From positions 62,001 to 126,000 of the forward strand of contig JBFWXN010000003.1 of assembly GCA_050187415.1 (NCBI GenBank): a stretch of 64,000 nt of DNA, in the 5' to 3' direction. This document shows, piece by piece, positions 1 through 8,979 of this stretch (its first letter is position 1; the number at the start of each line of letters is the position of its first letter). The stretch is from Ga0077555 sp050187415. Its GTDB lineage: Bacteria; Pseudomonadota; Alphaproteobacteria; Rhizobiales; Hyphomicrobiaceae. The notes under the pieces are model-generated. The model was not told the origin of the DNA. It worked only from the letters and a program-made list of their open reading frames with translations, and ran no database searches. A program made the translations under genes and the position numbers.

Positions 1-384
1 GGTCTTGATGAACTCGCGCACCGCCTCCTCACCGAGCGCGACCATTTTCTCGGGCGTTTCGGCTCGCGCGAAGAGGTGTCGCGTGGCCTTGTTGACGCCG
101 GCATCGGTTGCCTGTGCCGAGAGCACGACGGCCACGAGCAGCGTGAACGGGTTTAGGTATTCGAGTTCACCCTTTGGTGTCGGATCGGCGGCCTGAAAAC
201 GGCGAAACATTTCCCTGACCGCCTCCGGCGCCATCCGCCGACCGGAACGCGCGGCCGGCCGATTGCGTTTGGCGGCTGTGACCGATGCGCCGGACGCCGC
301 AATGGGCACACTTGACGCAAGCTTTCGACTATGCGCCGTTTTTGCAGCTCTGGTGGGCTTATTTACGGGCTTGGCGGAGGTCAT
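1..384 (-). CDS. nth: Endonuclease III (N-terminal 128 residues; continues beyond the window)
   Basis: Bifunctional DNA glycosylase/AP lyase that removes oxidised pyrimidines in base excision repair. Read on the minus strand from the ATG at 384, the frame stays open to base 1. After a poorly conserved basic leader of about 50 residues it shows the endonuclease III core: NPFTLLVAVVLSAQATD, then VNKATRHLFARAETPEKM and EEAVREFIKT. These match the start of the E. coli enzyme almost position for position. The helix-hairpin-helix with the catalytic Lys and Asp and the C-terminal FeS cluster would lie to the left of the window. The gene is divergent from the DUF2244 gene, 49 bp away, an arrangement I know from Hyphomicrobiales. 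The leader is longer than in E. coli, so a later start is possible. Confidence 0.9.
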   Translation of the reverse strand, partial: MTSAKPVNKPTRAAKTAHSRKLASSVPIAASGASVTAAKRNRPAARSGRRMAPEAVREMFRRFQAADPTPKGELEYLNPFTLLVAVVLSAQATDAGVNKATRHLFARAETPEKMVALGEEAVREFIKT

Positions 385-433
385 TTTCAGGAGATAGATT
401 TCGCGCGGGGAGACTAGGTCAGGACCCCTTCAG

Positions 434-931
434 ATGGACGAGAAAACGATTGATGTGCAAGAGCCGGGTAATTTCCGGGCCGTTCTGGCTCCGCATCGTT
501 CGTTGTCGCCGGTGGCGTTTACCACGCTCATGGTGTTTGTCGCCGGTGTCAGCTTTGCCGCCGGGCTTGCATTTTATCTGATGGGCGCGTGGCCGGTGCT
601 CGGGTTCTTCGGCCTGGACGCGATGCTGATTTATCTGGCCTTCCGGCTGAACTATCGATCGGGCCGACTGCGCGAGACCGTCGAGTTGCTCCCCGATTTG
701 CTGACTGTGACGCGCTTCCATCCTTCCGGACGCCGCGAGGAATTCACGTTCAACCCTTACTGGGTTCGCGTCGAGTTGACCGAAGGCCGGGACGGGCGAA
801 CCGATCTGAAGCTCAGGCTGCACGATCGTGTGGTGTCGTTCGGCCGCTTCCTCACCGACGACGAGCGCCGCGATCTGGCCGGCACGCTGAACGGTGCCTT
901 GGCAGACACACGCCGAAGCTTCCGCGTTTAG
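434..931 (+). CDS. DUF2244 domain integral membrane protein
   Basis: 165-residue protein of the DUF2244 family, whose molecular role is unknown. Two adjacent hydrophobic segments at about residues 28-68 (MVFVAGVSFAAGLAFYLMGA, then VLGFFGLDAMLIYLAF) form a membrane hairpin. It is followed by a cytoplasmic beta-rich domain with FNPYWVRVEL, typical of the family, and a final FLTDDERRDLAGTL segment. It is divergent from nth and 102 bp upstream of the methyltransferase gene, so the three may form a repair-linked neighbourhood. That link is contextual only. Confidence 0.85.
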   Translation: MDEKTIDVQEPGNFRAVLAPHRSLSPVAFTTLMVFVAGVSFAAGLAFYLMGAWPVLGFFGLDAMLIYLAFRLNYRSGRLRETVELLPDLLTVTRFHPSGRREEFTFNPYWVRVELTEGRDGRTDLKLRLHDRVVSFGRFLTDDERRDLAGTLNGALADTRRSFRV

Positions 932-1033
932 AACGCGCTTTGGCCGAACCCGTCGCATCGGACGTCCGGAATCGGGTCGTCTTGATATGGCCCGCCGCCT
1001 ATGTTGCCGGTGCGATTGCCTTACGAGGTTCTC

Positions 1034-1924
1034 ATGCTCGACATCAATAAGCCCGTCATCGCCGCTTCCGGTCCAGCGACGAGAGACTACGACATGGTGC
1101 GCCGCGCGATTGCCTTCCTGTCCGGCACATGGGAGGAGCAGCCGACGCTCGAGCGGCTCGCCGCGCATCTCGATCTGTCGCCGACCCATACGCAGCGTCT
1201 TTTCAAGCGCTGGTGCGGTCTTTCGCCGAAAGAATTCGTGCAGGCCGTTACGATCGATCACGCCCGCAACCTGCTCAGCGGCTCGGCCAGTGTGCTCGAC
1301 GCCGCTCACGAGGTCGGGCTGTCCGGTGCCGGGCGTCTACACGATCTGTTCGTCGATCACGAAGCGATGACGCCGGGTGAGTACAAGCGGCGCGGCGAAG
1401 GATTGGCCATGGCCTATGGCTTTCACGAGACCCCCTTCGGCGACGCCCTCCTACTGGCCACCGAGCGCGGCGTCGCCGGTCTCGCCTTCGTCGACGAGGA
1501 CAAGGGCCAATCCCGCCAGGAGGCTCTGGCGGATATGACCCGCCGCTGGCCGAAGGCCGAGTTCATCGAGGCGCCCGACCGCACAGCCGTACATGCCGAG
1601 CGCATTTTCGATTCGGCCTCGTCTTGCGAGCAGCCGGTGCGCCTGGTGCTCATCGGCACCGACTTCGAGATCCGTGTCTGGCAGGCATTGCTTCGCATCC
1701 CGATGGGTCGCGCCGTGACCTATGCCGATATCGCCCGCCACCTGGGCCAGCCGACTGCTTCCCGCGCCGTCGGGTCGGCGGTGGGTCGAAACCCGATCTC
1801 GTTCGTCGTCCCCTGCCACCGGGTTCTGCGAGGCGACGGGCAACTCGGCGGCTATCATTGGGGGCTGACCCGCAAGCGCGCCTTGATCGGCTGGGAGACC
1901 GGGCGGGTTGCGCAGTCGGCCTGA
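1034..1924 (+). CDS. AraC-type HTH / methylated-DNA-protein-cysteine methyltransferase fusion (Ada-like)
   Basis: DNA repair protein that transfers alkyl groups from O6-alkylguanine to its own cysteine, joined to a DNA-binding domain. The first ~110 residues are an AraC helix-turn-helix pair (LERLAAHLDLSPTHTQRLFK, then SPKEFVQA). The C-terminal half is the Ogt/MGMT fold with the active-site motif FVVPCHRVL (Cys261), preceded by VWQALLRIPMGRAVTYADIA. The zinc-bearing N-terminal Ada domain with the phosphotriester-accepting Cys is absent, so the classical Ada sensor mechanism is not possible as it stands. The start at 1034 is chosen over 1001 because ACGAGGT sits 6 bases upstream of it. Length is 296 residues. 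Confidence 0.9.
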   Translation: MLDINKPVIAASGPATRDYDMVRRAIAFLSGTWEEQPTLERLAAHLDLSPTHTQRLFKRWCGLSPKEFVQAVTIDHARNLLSGSASVLDAAHEVGLSGAGRLHDLFVDHEAMTPGEYKRRGEGLAMAYGFHETPFGDALLLATERGVAGLAFVDEDKGQSRQEALADMTRRWPKAEFIEAPDRTAVHAERIFDSASSCEQPVRLVLIGTDFEIRVWQALLRIPMGRAVTYADIARHLGQPTASRAVGSAVGRNPISFVVPCHRVLRGDGQLGGYHWGLTRKRALIGWETGRVAQSA

Positions 1925-1958
1925 TCCCGGCCGATGATCCCCCTTCCGGCCCTGCCGC

Positions 1959-3269
1959 TCAGTCCGCGAACGGGTCGCGCACGAGGATCGTATCGTCGCG
2001 CTCCGGGCTGGTCGAAAGGAGCGTGACGGGGCATTCGATCAACTCCTCGATCCGCTTCACGTACTTGATCGCCTCGGCCGGCAGATCGGCCCAGCTCCGC
2101 TTGCCGGCCGTCGACGCGTTCCAGCCGTTGAGTGTTTCATAGATCGGCTTGACGCGCGCCTGCTGGTTCATGCCGGCCGGAAGTCTTTCGATCCGCCGTC
2201 CGTCGAGTTCGTAGGCGACGCAGATCTTGATCTCGGTAAACGGGTCGAGAATGTCGAGCTTCGTGAGCGCGATGCCGTCGAGGCCCGAGACTTTGACCAC
2301 CTGCCGCACCAGCACCGCATCGAACCATCCGCACCGCCGACGCCGGCCTGTGTTGACGCCGAACTCCTTGCCCCTTTCGCCGAGCAGCCGCCCGATTTCG
2401 TCCGGCTCGCCACTTTCGTCGAGCAGCTCGGTCGGAAAGGGGCCCGAGCCCACACGGGTCGTGTAGGCTTTTGCAAGTCCGAGAAGCATGCCGATGGCGC
2501 GCGGTCCCACGCCCGAGCCCGCCGCTGCCTGCGCACCGACCGTGTTCGACGAGGTCACGAACGGGTACGTGCCGTGATCGACGTCGAGCAATGCTCCTTG
2601 CGCGCCTTCGAACAGGATCCTTTTGCCGCTGCGCCTCGCCTGGTCGAGAATCTCCCAGGTGCAATCGACGTAGGGCACGATCTTCGCCGCGATGGCCGTC
2701 AGATCGGCGATCAGCGCATCCTTGGAAATCTGGGGCTGCCCGAGCCCGCACCGCAGGGCGTTGTGATGGACGAGCAGCCGATCGACCTTCGGGCCTAGGT
2801 TCTCCGGCTTACGCAAATCCTGCGCGCGGATCGCGCGGCGACCGACCTTGTCTTCGTAGGCCGGGCCGATGCCGCGCCCGGTCGTGCCGATCTTCTGGCC
2901 ACCGGCCGCGGCCTCGCGCAACTGGTCGAGTTCCCTGTGCAACGGTAAGATGAGCGTCGCGTTCTCGGCAACCTTCAGATTGTCGGGTGTCACGTCCACG
3001 CCCTGCTTGCGAACACCTTCGATCTCGTTGGCCAGGTGCCAGGGGTCGACGACGACACCGTTGCCGATGATCGACAGCTTTCCGCCCCGCACGACGCCGG
3101 AGGGCAGCAGGGCGAGCTTATAGGTCACGCCGTTGACGACCAGTGTGTGACCGGCATTGTGCCCGCCCTGGAAGCGGACGACGATGTCGGCACGCTCGGA
3201 CAGCCAATCGACGATCTTGCCTTTGCCTTCGTCGCCCCACTGGGCGCCGACTACGACCACGTTCGCCAT
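1959..3269 (-). CDS. purA: Adenylosuccinate synthetase
   Basis: Catalyses GTP-dependent joining of IMP and aspartate, the first committed step to AMP. 436 residues, normal for the family. The N-terminus MANVVVVGAQWGDEGKGK holds the GTP-binding P-loop with the catalytic Asp13, and GGHNAGHTL holds the catalytic His. GTTGRGIGPAYEDK, FEGAQGALLDVDHGTYPFVT and TKLD are family signatures. The start at 3269 is preferred over an in-frame upstream ATG because GAGG lies 5 bases before it. The gene is convergent with the methyltransferase gene (34 bp between stops). A strong hairpin lies about 70 bp upstream of its start on the same strand. Confidence 0.97.
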   Translation of the reverse strand: MANVVVVGAQWGDEGKGKIVDWLSERADIVVRFQGGHNAGHTLVVNGVTYKLALLPSGVVRGGKLSIIGNGVVVDPWHLANEIEGVRKQGVDVTPDNLKVAENATLILPLHRELDQLREAAAGGQKIGTTGRGIGPAYEDKVGRRAIRAQDLRKPENLGPKVDRLLVHHNALRCGLGQPQISKDALIADLTAIAAKIVPYVDCTWEILDQARRSGKRILFEGAQGALLDVDHGTYPFVTSSNTVGAQAAAGSGVGPRAIGMLLGLAKAYTTRVGSGPFPTELLDESGEPDEIGRLLGERGKEFGVNTGRRRRCGWFDAVLVRQVVKVSGLDGIALTKLDILDPFTEIKICVAYELDGRRIERLPAGMNQQARVKPIYETLNGWNASTAGKRSWADLPAEAIKYVKRIEELIECPVTLLSTSPERDDTILVRDPFAD

Positions 3270-3336
3270 TCGATCCTCGCTTGCCGGAAGGCGCGTCTTC
3301 GCCACCGGCTGATGGCCTTGCCGGGCGGCGACCCGG

Positions 3337-3375
3337 CAAACAAAATAAGGGCCCCGGCACGAGGCCAGAGCCCTT
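3337..3375 (-). terminator. Rho-independent-type hairpin upstream of purA
   Basis: Read on the minus strand the stem is AAGGGCTCTGGC, the loop CTCGT and the closing arm GCCGGGGCCCTT. That gives 12 pairs including two G-U pairs, followed by ATTTTGTTT. On the plus strand the two G-U pairs become mismatches, so the structure favours minus-strand RNA. It lies between the start of purA and the divergent GGDEF-EAL gene, where no minus-strand gene precedes it. It is therefore either a leader attenuator of purA, the end of a small RNA starting near 3400-3530, or a relic of a lost upstream gene. Confidence 0.55.
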
Positions 3376-3606
3376 TTCTCACATTTATAGCCATATTTGC
3401 CATCTCGGCAAGGCGATCCCGCCGCGAACCTGTGAAGCCATGGCGAGCTTGCCCCTGATCGGGGGCCTCGGTGGAGCGCCTGCGGCCCTTTATGGTGGAT
3501 GTCGGCTTAAGGCGTGCTTTCGAAGCCGACCGCCTCATTATCTTTTCTTTTATGTCAATCCACGAAACTGCGACCGTTAGTCTTAGTGGCGTGGACGTTG
3601 TTGCAG

Positions 3607-6324
3607 ATGCAAAAACTCATCAAATTGGCACGTCGAAAGGGGCGGTACGCGCTCTGCGCGCAGGTTGTGTTCGGCGTCGTCATAATCGCCATGCTGTGGT
3701 CGGGCGTGCTCTTCAAATACTGGCACGACGCCGACGCCGCCTATCAGGACGAGCTGCGCAACGGCCGCAATCTGGCTCTGCTGTTCGAAGAGAACGTGTT
3801 GCGCTCGATTGGAGAGACGGACAAGGCCATCCTCTATTTGCGCCGACAAATCGAATCGCGCTTCGGCACCACCGATTTCCACAAGTTGGTTTCGAGCTCT
3901 GATATTATCAGCGAGCTGATCGTACAAGTCGCGATCATCGACGCGGATGGGATCATGCGCGCCTCCAGCGCCAGCCCCGGGCCTGCCAAGCCGATCGATT
4001 TGAGCGACCGAGAGCACTATCGGGTGCACCTCGGCCAGACCCGTGACGATCTGTTCGTCAGCAAACCCGTGGTCGGCCGCGCATCGGGCAAGTGGTCGGT
4101 CCAGTTGACACGCAGGTTCCGTGACCAAAAGGGGCGTTTCGCGGGCGTGGTGGTTGCCTCGCTCAATCCCCAGCATTTCACGCAGTTCTACCGGTTGATC
4201 GATCTCGGCCCAGGGAGCTCGATATCCTTGATCGGGTTGGACGGGGTCGTGCGGGCGTCGGGCGGTGGCGACGGGGGAAATGGGCGCTTCGGGTTGGGCG
4301 AGGACGTGAGCGCCACGCCACTTGCCCGCCAGGTCCGCGAGAAAGGCGCCGGCAGCTTCATCGAGCCGGCGAACGCCCGGCGAGGCGAGCGATTGGCAAC
4401 ATTTCGCACCGTTCGCGGGTATCCTCTGGCGGTGACGCTCAGTCTTCCGACGGCGGAGATCTACGCCGACTCCGTGCGTGACTTGAGAAGAAATAGCATC
4501 ATTGCACTCGTCTTGAGCCTGATCGTTGTCGGCATCATCATACGCGGCGTGCGCGATCAAATTCAGTTGCGCCGCGCTCAGGGTAGTCTGTTGCGCAGCC
4601 AGCGACGCGCGCAACGTACCTCCGAACGCTTGCGCCTCACCTTGGACTCGATCAGCCAAGGCATCATCCTCGTGACGGGCGACGGACGGCTGGCGGTCAT
4701 CAATCGTCAATTCGTTAAATTGCTGGATCTCCCCGAGCATTTGCTGGTCGGGTCACGCCGGTTCGAGGAAGTCGTCGATCATCAGGTCGAGCGGGGCGAC
4801 TTCGATCTTTCGACGCTGCCTCCGGGCGTCACGCCACTGCAATATTACACCCGCCGCGACGAAGCTGGGAATTTCGCCACCTATGAACGGACGCGGCCGA
4901 ACGGGACCGTTTTGGAGGTGCGCACCACGGGCCTCGCCGACGGTGGCTTCGTGCGCACGTTCACGGATATTACGGCCCGCCGCCATGCACAGTCCGAAGT
5001 CGATCGCCTGGCGTCCGAGGATGCGTTGACGGGCATGCCAAATCGGCGCCTGTTCCAGCAATCGCTGGTCCGCTACGCGCGGCCGCAGGCAGGAGGCGAT
5101 GCCGACGGCCATCAGGCCGTCAGTGAATTCGCGTTGCTATATCTTGATCTCGATCGCTTCAAGGAAGTGAACGACACGCTCGGCCATCCGGTTGGCGACT
5201 GTTTGCTGCAGGCCGTCGCCCGACGCATCAAGCAAATTTTGCGCGCCGACGATCTCGCAGCCCGTTTGGGCGGCGACGAGTTCGCGGTCATCGTACCTTA
5301 TGCGGGCGCCGTGGAAGAGCCGACGTTGGTCGCCCAGCGCCTGATGGACAGTTTGGCGCAGCCCTTCGACATTGCCGGTCAGCAAATCAGCATCGGCGTC
5401 AGCGTGGGAATCGCGCTCTACCCTCAGGATGCGACGGATCCCGAGCTTCTCCTGCAGGCCAGCGACGTAGCACTCTATGCCGCCAAGGCCGCCGGGCGGG
5501 GCGCGTGGCGATTGTACGATGCCGGAATGGCGGACGAGATCGCCGCCAAGCGCAGGACGGAAATCGAGCTGCGCCAGGCCATCGCGGATGGGCAACTCGT
5601 GCTTCACTATCAGCCGCTCTACGATCTCGCCGACGACAGAATTGTCGGCTTCGAAGCGCTTACTCGCTGGCAGCATCCGGACAATGGGATAATCTCGCCG
5701 GGCGAATTCATCGCCGTGGCCGAGGAGACGGGACTGATTGTCCAACTCGGGCAATGGGCGATGCGGGCAGCGTGCCATCAAGCCGCGACGTGGCCGTCCA
5801 GCTGCCGTATCGCCGTCAACGTTTCTTCCATCCAGTTCAAGAGCAGCGATTTGCCGGGGACGGTTCGTTCCATCCTCGCCGAGACCGGATTGGCCGCCAG
5901 TCGCCTCGAGATTGAGATCACCGAGACGGCCTTGCTTCAAGACACCGAAGCGACCCTCCGCACGCTCGACGACCTGCGCCAGCTCGGCATCAGGATCTCG
6001 CTTGACGATTTTGGCACGGGCTATTCCTCGCTGGCCTATCTGCGCACCATTCCTCTGACCGGCATCAAGATCGACCGATCGTTCATCAAGGACCTGCCGG
6101 CGACCGCCGAAGCCAAAGTCATCATCAAATCGATCACCGAGATCGCTGCGACGCTGGGCATGACGACCACGGCGGAGGGCATCGAAACGGAAGCGCAATT
6201 GGCAAGCGTGCGCGCGCTCGGCTGCCGCGAAGCGCAAGGCTACCTGATCAGCCGGCCCGTACCGGCCAGCGACGTTGTCGAGTTGTTGCAGCGCGCGCCC
6301 GCGCATCGGCCTCGGGCAGCGTAG
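3607..6324 (+). CDS. Membrane c-di-GMP protein with sensor, PAS, GGDEF and EAL domains
   Basis: Dual-domain cyclic-di-GMP protein of 905 residues. Order: TM1 at about 13-33; a periplasmic Cache-like sensor at about 36-295 (VAIIDADGIMRASS, then LSDREHYRVH); TM2 at about 297-315; a PAS-type segment at about 355-450 (LDSISQGIILVTGDGRLAVINRQF); GGDEF at 555-559; EAL at 683-685. The diguanylate cyclase site is intact (RLGGDEFAVI) and has the RxxD inhibitory site five residues before it (RADD). The phosphodiesterase half keeps EAL, DDFGTGYSSL and KIDRSFI. Both activities are therefore possible and direction cannot be predicted. The start at 3607 puts TM1 close to the N-terminus; an in-frame start at 3514 lacks a better ribosome site. 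Confidence 0.92.
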   Translation: MQKLIKLARRKGRYALCAQVVFGVVIIAMLWSGVLFKYWHDADAAYQDELRNGRNLALLFEENVLRSIGETDKAILYLRRQIESRFGTTDFHKLVSSSDIISELIVQVAIIDADGIMRASSASPGPAKPIDLSDREHYRVHLGQTRDDLFVSKPVVGRASGKWSVQLTRRFRDQKGRFAGVVVASLNPQHFTQFYRLIDLGPGSSISLIGLDGVVRASGGGDGGNGRFGLGEDVSATPLARQVREKGAGSFIEPANARRGERLATFRTVRGYPLAVTLSLPTAEIYADSVRDLRRNSIIALVLSLIVVGIIIRGVRDQIQLRRAQGSLLRSQRRAQRTSERLRLTLDSISQGIILVTGDGRLAVINRQFVKLLDLPEHLLVGSRRFEEVVDHQVERGDFDLSTLPPGVTPLQYYTRRDEAGNFATYERTRPNGTVLEVRTTGLADGGFVRTFTDITARRHAQSEVDRLASEDALTGMPNRRLFQQSLVRYARPQAGGDADGHQAVSEFALLYLDLDRFKEVNDTLGHPVGDCLLQAVARRIKQILRADDLAARLGGDEFAVIVPYAGAVEEPTLVAQRLMDSLAQPFDIAGQQISIGVSVGIALYPQDATDPELLLQASDVALYAAKAAGRGAWRLYDAGMADEIAAKRRTEIELRQAIADGQLVLHYQPLYDLADDRIVGFEALTRWQHPDNGIISPGEFIAVAEETGLIVQLGQWAMRAACHQAATWPSSCRIAVNVSSIQFKSSDLPGTVRSILAETGLAASRLEIEITETALLQDTEATLRTLDDLRQLGIRISLDDFGTGYSSLAYLRTIPLTGIKIDRSFIKDLPATAEAKVIIKSITEIAATLGMTTTAEGIETEAQLASVRALGCREAQGYLISRPVPASDVVELLQRAPAHRPRAA

Positions 6325-6471
6325 AAGCGTTAGTGGGGCCAAATGCAATCGGCATGGCGCGTGCAGAGAACCCGCCGGCGACGCCACGGCGCCTCGCGAA
6401 TTCGCCACCCGTGGACGGCGAGTCACACGAGGTGACGCGGCGGGCTTGGAGCACTGGCTGCGCATTGCTGC

Positions 6472-6500
6472 TGGACAGGTCGCGGCACGGCACATATAAC
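6472..6500 (+). promoter_or_regulatory. Putative sigma-70 promoter of tRNA-Phe
   Basis: TGGACA at 6472-6477 and TATAAC at 6495-6500 are separated by 17 bp, one mismatch from the -35 consensus and a good -10. Transcription would begin near 6507, about 35 bases before the mature tRNA. This is judged by eye only. Confidence 0.45.
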
Positions 6501-6540
6501 GGCGCCCGCTCTGCCTTTCGGCTCATGCCGTCAGGCCGAT

Positions 6541-6616
6541 GCCCAGGTAGCTCAGTTGGTAGAGCATGCGACTGAAAATCGCAGTGTCGGTGGTTCGATT
6601 CCGCCCCTGGGCACCA
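6541..6616 (+). tRNA. tRNA-Phe (anticodon GAA)
   Basis: A complete 76-base cloverleaf. The acceptor arm GCCCAGG pairs with CCTGGGC, then comes A and an encoded CCA. The D arm is GCTC/GAGC. The anticodon stem TGCGA/TCGCA encloses CTGAAAA, so the anticodon is GAA. The T arm is GGTGG-TTCGATT-CCGCC. The 3' end is a common attachment site for integrative elements, and an integrase remnant starts 15 bases further on. Confidence 0.97.
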
Positions 6617-6630
6617 CATCTTCCAATGAC

Positions 6631-6736
6631 TTAGCTAACTGCCCGCAGGACCATGCCGGCCGCTCTGAGGCGACGGCCGAAGGTGTGCTTCAGATCGTGA
6701 ACCCGCACCTGCTGCAACCCGGCCCTCGACCGCCCA
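6631..6736 (-). pseudogene. Tyrosine recombinase (integrase) C-terminal remnant
   Basis: On the minus strand the frame ending at the TAA at 6631-6633 reads AGLQQVRVHDLKHTFGRRLR and then AAGM. This is the box II region (H-x-L-R/K-H-T-F-G) of phage-type tyrosine recombinases. The similarity starts abruptly near 6736, and the stop arrives before the second catalytic Arg/His block and the tyrosine nucleophile, so nothing functional is left. Its place 15 bp from the 3' end of tRNA-Phe is where the integrase of a tRNA-borne island is expected. Confidence 0.65.
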
Positions 6737-6898
6737 CGCAGCGGTCCGCTTTTGGCGGCCATGTCTGGCATGGTTCTAAAAGCGAACGGTTTGTCTGCAA
6801 TTGGTCGCTCGCGCGCTCGAACGTTCCGATCTTGACCCTCACGAAATGCGTGATTTCTGGCTTCGCGTGCCAGCACCCAGTATACGCCAAGCACACAT

Positions 6899-8773
6899 TC
6901 AACGCTGCGCGACGAAATCTCCCGGAGCTGCACACAATGGCTGCAGTTGCCCCGCGGCACGGCGATCCGAGCGTGCCGACACAAGTCCCGGCGAGCTCTT
7001 CTCAGCCAGCCAGTCGAACCACGCCAGCCACCACGAGCCCTCGACCACCTTTGCGGTCTGAGACCACGTATCCGGGTCATGGTAGCGCTCGAGCGGCTTA
7101 CGCACACCCAGCCGGTAGTGCCTGCGGCGATGTCCGGGCTCGGACACGATGCCGGTGTTGTGACCGCCACTCGTGAGGGCGAAGGTCAGCTCGTTATCCG
7201 TGAAAAGGTGCGTCTTGTAGACAGAGCGCCACGGCGCGATGTGATCGCTCTCCGTGCCGACGATGAACATCGGCGCTTCCACATCCTTCAGCGCAATCAC
7301 TCTCCCATCAACCGCGAAGCGGCCAGCTGTTAGGCGGTTCTCGAGGAACAATCCCCGGAGATACTGGGAATGCATCCGGTAGGGCATCCGCGTGAGGTCC
7401 TCGCTCCACGCCTGGATGTCGGATACGTCCGGTCGCTCGCCGAGGACGTATTCCTGGATGAAGCGCGACCAGACAAGCTCGTTCGAGCGGAGCATCCGGA
7501 ATGCGCCGGACATCTGACGCCCCTTGAGGACACCCTGCGCCCACATCATGTCCTCGAGAAAGGCGATCTGGCTGTGGTCGACGAACAGCATGAGCTCGCC
7601 GGCCTCGCTGAAGTCGGTCTGAGCGGCAAGGAGGGTCAGGGATTGCAGGCGATCATCCCCGTCACGGGCCATGGTCGCGGAGGCAATAGCGGCAATCGTT
7701 CCGCCCAGGCAGTAGCCGGCAAGATGGAGCTTGTCGACTTCAAGAGAGTCGGTAATGGCGTCGATCGCCCGCATCACCGCCTGGCGATAGTCGTCGAGGC
7801 TCGTGTCGCGCATGTCGGGGTCGGGGTTGATCCAGGAGATCATGAAGACGGTATGGCCGAGGTCGACGAGGTGGCGAACCAGCGAGTTCTCCGGCCTGAG
7901 ATCGAGGATGTAGTACTTCATGATCCACGCCGGAACGATCAGCACGGGCTCGGCGCGAACCTCCGCTGTCGTCGGCGCGTACTGGATCAGCTCGAACATG
8001 TGATTGCGGAAGACCACACTTCCGGGCGTGACGGCGAGATCGCGGCCGACGCGGAGCTTCTCGGCGCTGCGGGGCGGCTCCTGCGCGATTTCGCGCGTGA
8101 TGTCGTCGAGAAGGTTCGCAATTCCCCTGGCGACATTCCTTCCCCCCTCGCTCAGCGTCTTGTGCAGAATGACCGGGTTTGTAAAGCCGTTGTTGGTCGG
8201 GGCGATCACGTCGAGCATCTGGCTCGTCATGAAAGCGACGCGGTCGGCGTGTTTCGGTGCCATGCCACGAATTTCGGAGGTTGCGAGTTGCCACCAGTCT
8301 TCCATGGCGAGGTAACGCTGCAGTAGGAAACAGGACGGGACTTCGCTCCACTCCGGCGCGTCGAAGCGATGGTCGCCGCCACGTGGGTGAAACGGACGCT
8401 CGATCTCGTTTCCGAATAAGCAAGCCATCATGAAGCGGGCGAGCTTCGCCTCGTTGACGAGAAAAGCCTGCCACAGATCCAGTTGGCGGCCGGGCGAGCG
8501 CATGGAGTGCAAGGACCAGTCAAACCAGGCCGCACCGATGGCGTAGGGAGAAAGGCCGGATGTCAGCCGGGCTGTGCTGGCCCGCAGGAACCGATCGAGG
8601 TAGCCGAACTGCAGGTCATGATCGCCATGCCTCTCATGCATGAAGCCGCTTTCGATCGCCGGACGCCTCGTCTGCTCCTCCGGCGCGGAATGGCCCGCAA
8701 TTGCGTCCACTCGAGGATCGGTCGCGAGCAGCGTCTCCGAGCGCTTGTTGGAACCTGCAACATGTCCCGGCAT
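6899..8773 (-). CDS. phaC: Class I polyhydroxyalkanoate synthase
   Basis: Polymerises (R)-3-hydroxyacyl-CoA into polyhydroxyalkanoate at the granule surface. 624 residues, with the PHB-polymerase N-terminal domain (about 75-270), an alpha/beta hydrolase core and the lipase-like box GYCLGG with nucleophile Cys355. The Asp (VGTESDHIAPW) and His (SGGHNTGIV) of the triad follow, and the tail ends in LCAAPGDFVAQR as in the family. An AGAGAGGG ribosome site precedes the ATG. It lies 206 bp downstream of atpG on the same strand and may be cotranscribed with the N-ATPase operon. No phaA, phaB or phasin gene accompanies it here, so monomer supply must come from elsewhere. The first ~60 residues are poorly conserved. 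Confidence 0.93.
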   Translation of the reverse strand: MPGHVAGSNKRSETLLATDPRVDAIAGHSAPEEQTRRPAIESGFMHERHGDHDLQFGYLDRFLRASTARLTSGLSPYAIGAAWFDWSLHSMRSPGRQLDLWQAFLVNEAKLARFMMACLFGNEIERPFHPRGGDHRFDAPEWSEVPSCFLLQRYLAMEDWWQLATSEIRGMAPKHADRVAFMTSQMLDVIAPTNNGFTNPVILHKTLSEGGRNVARGIANLLDDITREIAQEPPRSAEKLRVGRDLAVTPGSVVFRNHMFELIQYAPTTAEVRAEPVLIVPAWIMKYYILDLRPENSLVRHLVDLGHTVFMISWINPDPDMRDTSLDDYRQAVMRAIDAITDSLEVDKLHLAGYCLGGTIAAIASATMARDGDDRLQSLTLLAAQTDFSEAGELMLFVDHSQIAFLEDMMWAQGVLKGRQMSGAFRMLRSNELVWSRFIQEYVLGERPDVSDIQAWSEDLTRMPYRMHSQYLRGLFLENRLTAGRFAVDGRVIALKDVEAPMFIVGTESDHIAPWRSVYKTHLFTDNELTFALTSGGHNTGIVSEPGHRRRHYRLGVRKPLERYHDPDTWSQTAKVVEGSWWLAWFDWLAEKSSPGLVSARSDRRAAGQLQPLCAAPGDFVAQR

Positions 8774-8979
8774 TAGCCCTCTCTTTCAGCGGCCCGACGC
8801 GACCCCGGAAATGGGCCAAGCTCACCGGACGTCAATCCACACAGGAACGACCGAGGCCTTGCGCCTAGCAGGGAGTCCAGTTCAGGCCGATCGTCATTGA
8901 TACCTCTCAAATATCCGGCTCGGATCGCGGAAATCGAGAGCCCCCGCGCGGTTCTCGAAGCTTCCACGATAGGGACGCG

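Noticed and set aside
419..1309. A 296-residue open frame on the minus strand
   Set aside because: It lies antisense to the DUF2244 gene and the methyltransferase gene and has low-complexity Arg/Gln/His composition typical of GC-rich shadows.
5137..6495. A 452-residue minus-strand frame
   Set aside because: Antisense to the GGDEF-EAL gene; no family resemblance.
6248..6619. Minus-strand frame starting MWCPGAESNHRH
   Set aside because: It is the antisense translation of tRNA-Phe, a frequent false gene.
8773..8967. A 64-residue frame whose stop overlaps the phaC start
   Set aside because: Starts with GTG, has no recognisable domain, and may only be the intergenic DNA of the operon. Its TAATG link to phaC makes it worth remembering but not enough to call a gene.
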